Below are positions 41,223 to 42,890 of a stretch of 42,890 nucleotides of DNA, in pieces (positions within the stretch are counted from its first letter, which is position 1; each line of letters begins with the position of its first letter). The notes beneath the pieces were generated by a model. The model worked only from the letters and a program-made list of their open reading frames with translations, was not told the origin of the DNA and ran no database searches. The stretch comes from an uncultured Clostridia bacterium (GTDB lineage: Bacteria > Bacillota > Clostridia > TANB77 > CAG-508): the NCBI GenBank assembly GCA_947623595.1, contig CANQHC010000018.1, positions 1-42,890 of the forward strand, written 5' to 3'. A program made the translations under genes and the position numbers.

Positions 41223-42635
41223 TTAGCAGTACTCTGTATTTTGTATAACTTGTTCCGCAATTTCCTCTGCGAACCCCACATAAGTAGAAGGAGTAAGTTC
41301 AAGAAGAGTTCTTCTATCATCTTCCGACAGTTCTTGCAAAGATTTAACAAATTCTTGAATGTTTTCTTTTGAAATTTCCTTTCCTCTGGTAATTTCTTTC
41401 AAAGAATCATATGCGTCAGGAATTCCATATTTTCGTAGCATTGTCTGAATAGGCTCTGCCAAAACTTCCCAGTGTTTCTCCAAATCTTCCATAAGTTTTT
41501 GCTCATTGACAGCTACTTTTTCCAACCCTCCAATAGTTTGACTAATCGCTTGAAGTGAATAGCCAAATGCTATGCCAATATTTCTCATAGAAGAAGAATC
41601 CGAAAGATCTCTTTGCATACGGGAGCGAACCAACTTGTTTGACAAAGCCATAAGAATAGCATTTGACATATCAACATTAGCTTCGCTATTTTCAAAGCGA
41701 ATCGGATTAACTTTATGAGGCATGGTACTACTTCCAACTTCTCCTTTAACAGGAATTTGTTTAAAATATTCCATGCTAATATATTGCCACATATCTAAAT
41801 CAATATCCAGTACTACATTATTAAAATGCCGGATTGCATCAGCTATAGAGCAAATGTAGTCATGGCTTTCAATCTGAGTGGTTGCAATATTGTATTCAAT
41901 GCTATAATCTTTATCTTCAAAAGCATCAGAGATAAAATACTGCATTTCATTTGGCCAAATCACTCCAGGAAAAGCTACTTTCATGGCTGAATAATTTCCA
42001 GTTGCCCCATTAAATTTCACACTTACAGGCATACGGCTAATTTCTTCATATATCCACCTTAAGCGCTGTACAAAAACTGCCAATTCTTTGCCTACAGTGG
42101 TTGGAGTTGCTGGCTGACCATGAGTATGTGCAAGCATTGGAGTTGCTTTATACTTATCAGCCATTTTAGTTAATTTTTCAATGAGCCTTTTAGCATTAGG
42201 CAACCATACCTTTTTCAATGCTCCACGAATCATAAGTGCATAGGATATATTGTTAATATCCTCTGAAGTACATCCAATATGCACTAAGCTAACAAATTGT
42301 TCAAGATTCCTTTTGCGAAGTTCTTCACCAATAAAGATTTCAACAGCTTTTACATCATGGTTAGTTTTCTTCTCAATTTCCTTGATCCTGCAAAAAGATT
42401 TTTCAGAAAAGCTTTCCTCCATTTGTTCAATACTAGTAAAAATTTTTTTCTCTTCCTCTTCTGAAAAATCATTCATTTTTTCTGCATAGCAATCTAAAAA
42501 ATACCGAAGCCACTTCATTTCTACTAAAAATCTGTGCTGTACTAAGGCATACTCAGAAAAATACGGTGAAAATTTTTTAGCTATTTGAGCATACCGTCCG
42601 TCTAACGGAGATAGTGCAAAATATTCGCTATTCAA
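41223..42635 (-). CDS. purB: Adenylosuccinate lyase, of foreign codon use
   Basis: The start is TTG at 42635 with AAAGGAG nine bases upstream. The 470-residue protein has PLDGRYAQIAKKF, AHTHGQPATPTTV and the fumarase-superfamily signature GSSTMPHKVNPIRFEN with the catalytic Ser. It belongs to the longer E. coli-like PurB branch. It makes AMP and the purine-pathway AICAR. Base composition is clearly richer in GC than other genes here, and three in-frame CGG codons (42596, 42506 and 41831) encode Arg, including the conserved Arg of LDGRY. So this gene does not share the CGG frameshift behaviour and is likely a recent transfer. An 18-codon leader ORF (42685-42632) ends over the purB start (TTGA). 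Confidence 0.95.
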   Translation of the reverse strand: MNSEYFALSPLDGRYAQIAKKFSPYFSEYALVQHRFLVEMKWLRYFLDCYAEKMNDFSEEEEKKIFTSIEQMEESFSEKSFCRIKEIEKKTNHDVKAVEIFIGEELRKRNLEQFVSLVHIGCTSEDINNISYALMIRGALKKVWLPNAKRLIEKLTKMADKYKATPMLAHTHGQPATPTTVGKELAVFVQRLRWIYEEISRMPVSVKFNGATGNYSAMKVAFPGVIWPNEMQYFISDAFEDKDYSIEYNIATTQIESHDYICSIADAIRHFNNVVLDIDLDMWQYISMEYFKQIPVKGEVGSSTMPHKVNPIRFENSEANVDMSNAILMALSNKLVRSRMQRDLSDSSSMRNIGIAFGYSLQAISQTIGGLEKVAVNEQKLMEDLEKHWEVLAEPIQTMLRKYGIPDAYDSLKEITRGKEISKENIQEFVKSLQELSEDDRRTLLELTPSTYVGFAEEIAEQVIQNTEYC

Positions 42636-42769
42636 GATGAATTTCTCCTTTCATTATTGACTGCTTTATTAAATTTTACAGACATTCTCCTTTCTAAAAG
42701 TTATTTAACAATTGTCTTACAGTTTATGCCTCCCTTTTTTAGAAATTTTATAAAGCTTTGAGCACACAT

Positions 42770-42798
42770 ATTATAGCATATTTAGTACTTGTTGTAAA
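42770..42798 (-). promoter_or_regulatory. Promoter of purB
   Basis: TTTACA (42798-42793), a 17-base spacer ending in TGC, and TATAAT (42775-42770). The leader to the purB TTG is about 130 bases. Sequence to the right (42799-42890) shows no gene. Confidence 0.75.
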
Positions 42799-42890
42799 CC
42801 AAAGTTATATGTCTTATGTATTTAATTTATGATAAAATCACCTTAAAAGTTTGTAAGCAAAAATTTCACCTTTGTGTGTATAAATATAGA

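Overview
The window is a very AT-rich stretch of a low-GC Firmicutes chromosome, probably an uncultured endospore-forming Clostridia. The signs are an intact mother-cell sigma factor SigK with its pro-sequence, strong AGGAGG ribosome sites, clostridial gene orders (ylxM-ffh-rpsP-khpA-rimM-trmD-rplS; tsaE-tsaB-rimI), a GntR/YtrB-type ABC operon and a cyclic-di-GMP-I riboswitch. The species cannot be named from sequence alone.

Layout. 1-690: a promoter and leader that look like the start of an rRNA operon running off the left edge, and a 39/40-bp higher-order tandem repeat. 691-5919 (minus): a large anchored surface protein, rlmB, lepA and a small membrane protein. 6107-10215 (plus): tsaE-tsaB-rimI (t6A biosynthesis and N-acetylation) and a Lon-family protease. 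10347-10694: a small gene of foreign composition. 10764-15073 (minus): the SRP/ribosome operon. 15414-20384: a YgjP-like metallopeptidase, folA-thyA, a PflX-like radical SAM protein, a riboswitch-controlled membrane protein and sigK. 20399-27733: TspO, a DUF2383-like protein, an Asp-box protein, a MacB/FtsX-type ABC transporter and a YtrABC-like operon. 27884-33441: an HD protein and a two-component system with a VanY-type D,D-carboxypeptidase. 33547-40856: an iron alcohol dehydrogenase, acyltransferase-3, C39-like peptidase, TcdA, a papain-fold amidase, an MBL hydrolase and an acyl-CoA ligase. 41223-42635: purB, richer in GC than its neighbours.

Main discovery. Four conserved genes (rimI, the MacB-type ATPase, its FtsX permease and the histidine kinase) are each split by +1 frameshifts, six sites in all. 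At every site the zero-frame codon is CGG. Skipping its C, so that CGGN is read as GGN = Gly, restores a family-typical protein, including the Walker A glycine and the glycine after DEPT in the ATPase. By eye, CGG is absent in frame from all other AT-rich genes here (about 11,700 codons). It is used as ordinary Arg only in the two genes of different composition (10347-10694 and purB). This suggests that CGG is unassigned or starved in this organism and directs +1 frameshifting, or quadruplet CGGN decoding as Gly. The alternatives, a systematic sequence error or pseudogenes, are set out with tests.

Secondary points are a possible attenuator in the SRP operon leader, a 95-residue charged tail on L19, likely operators for the GntR regulator and the response regulator, a SigK-like promoter on sigK, and both ends of the t6A/ct6A pathway (TsaE/TsaB and TcdA).
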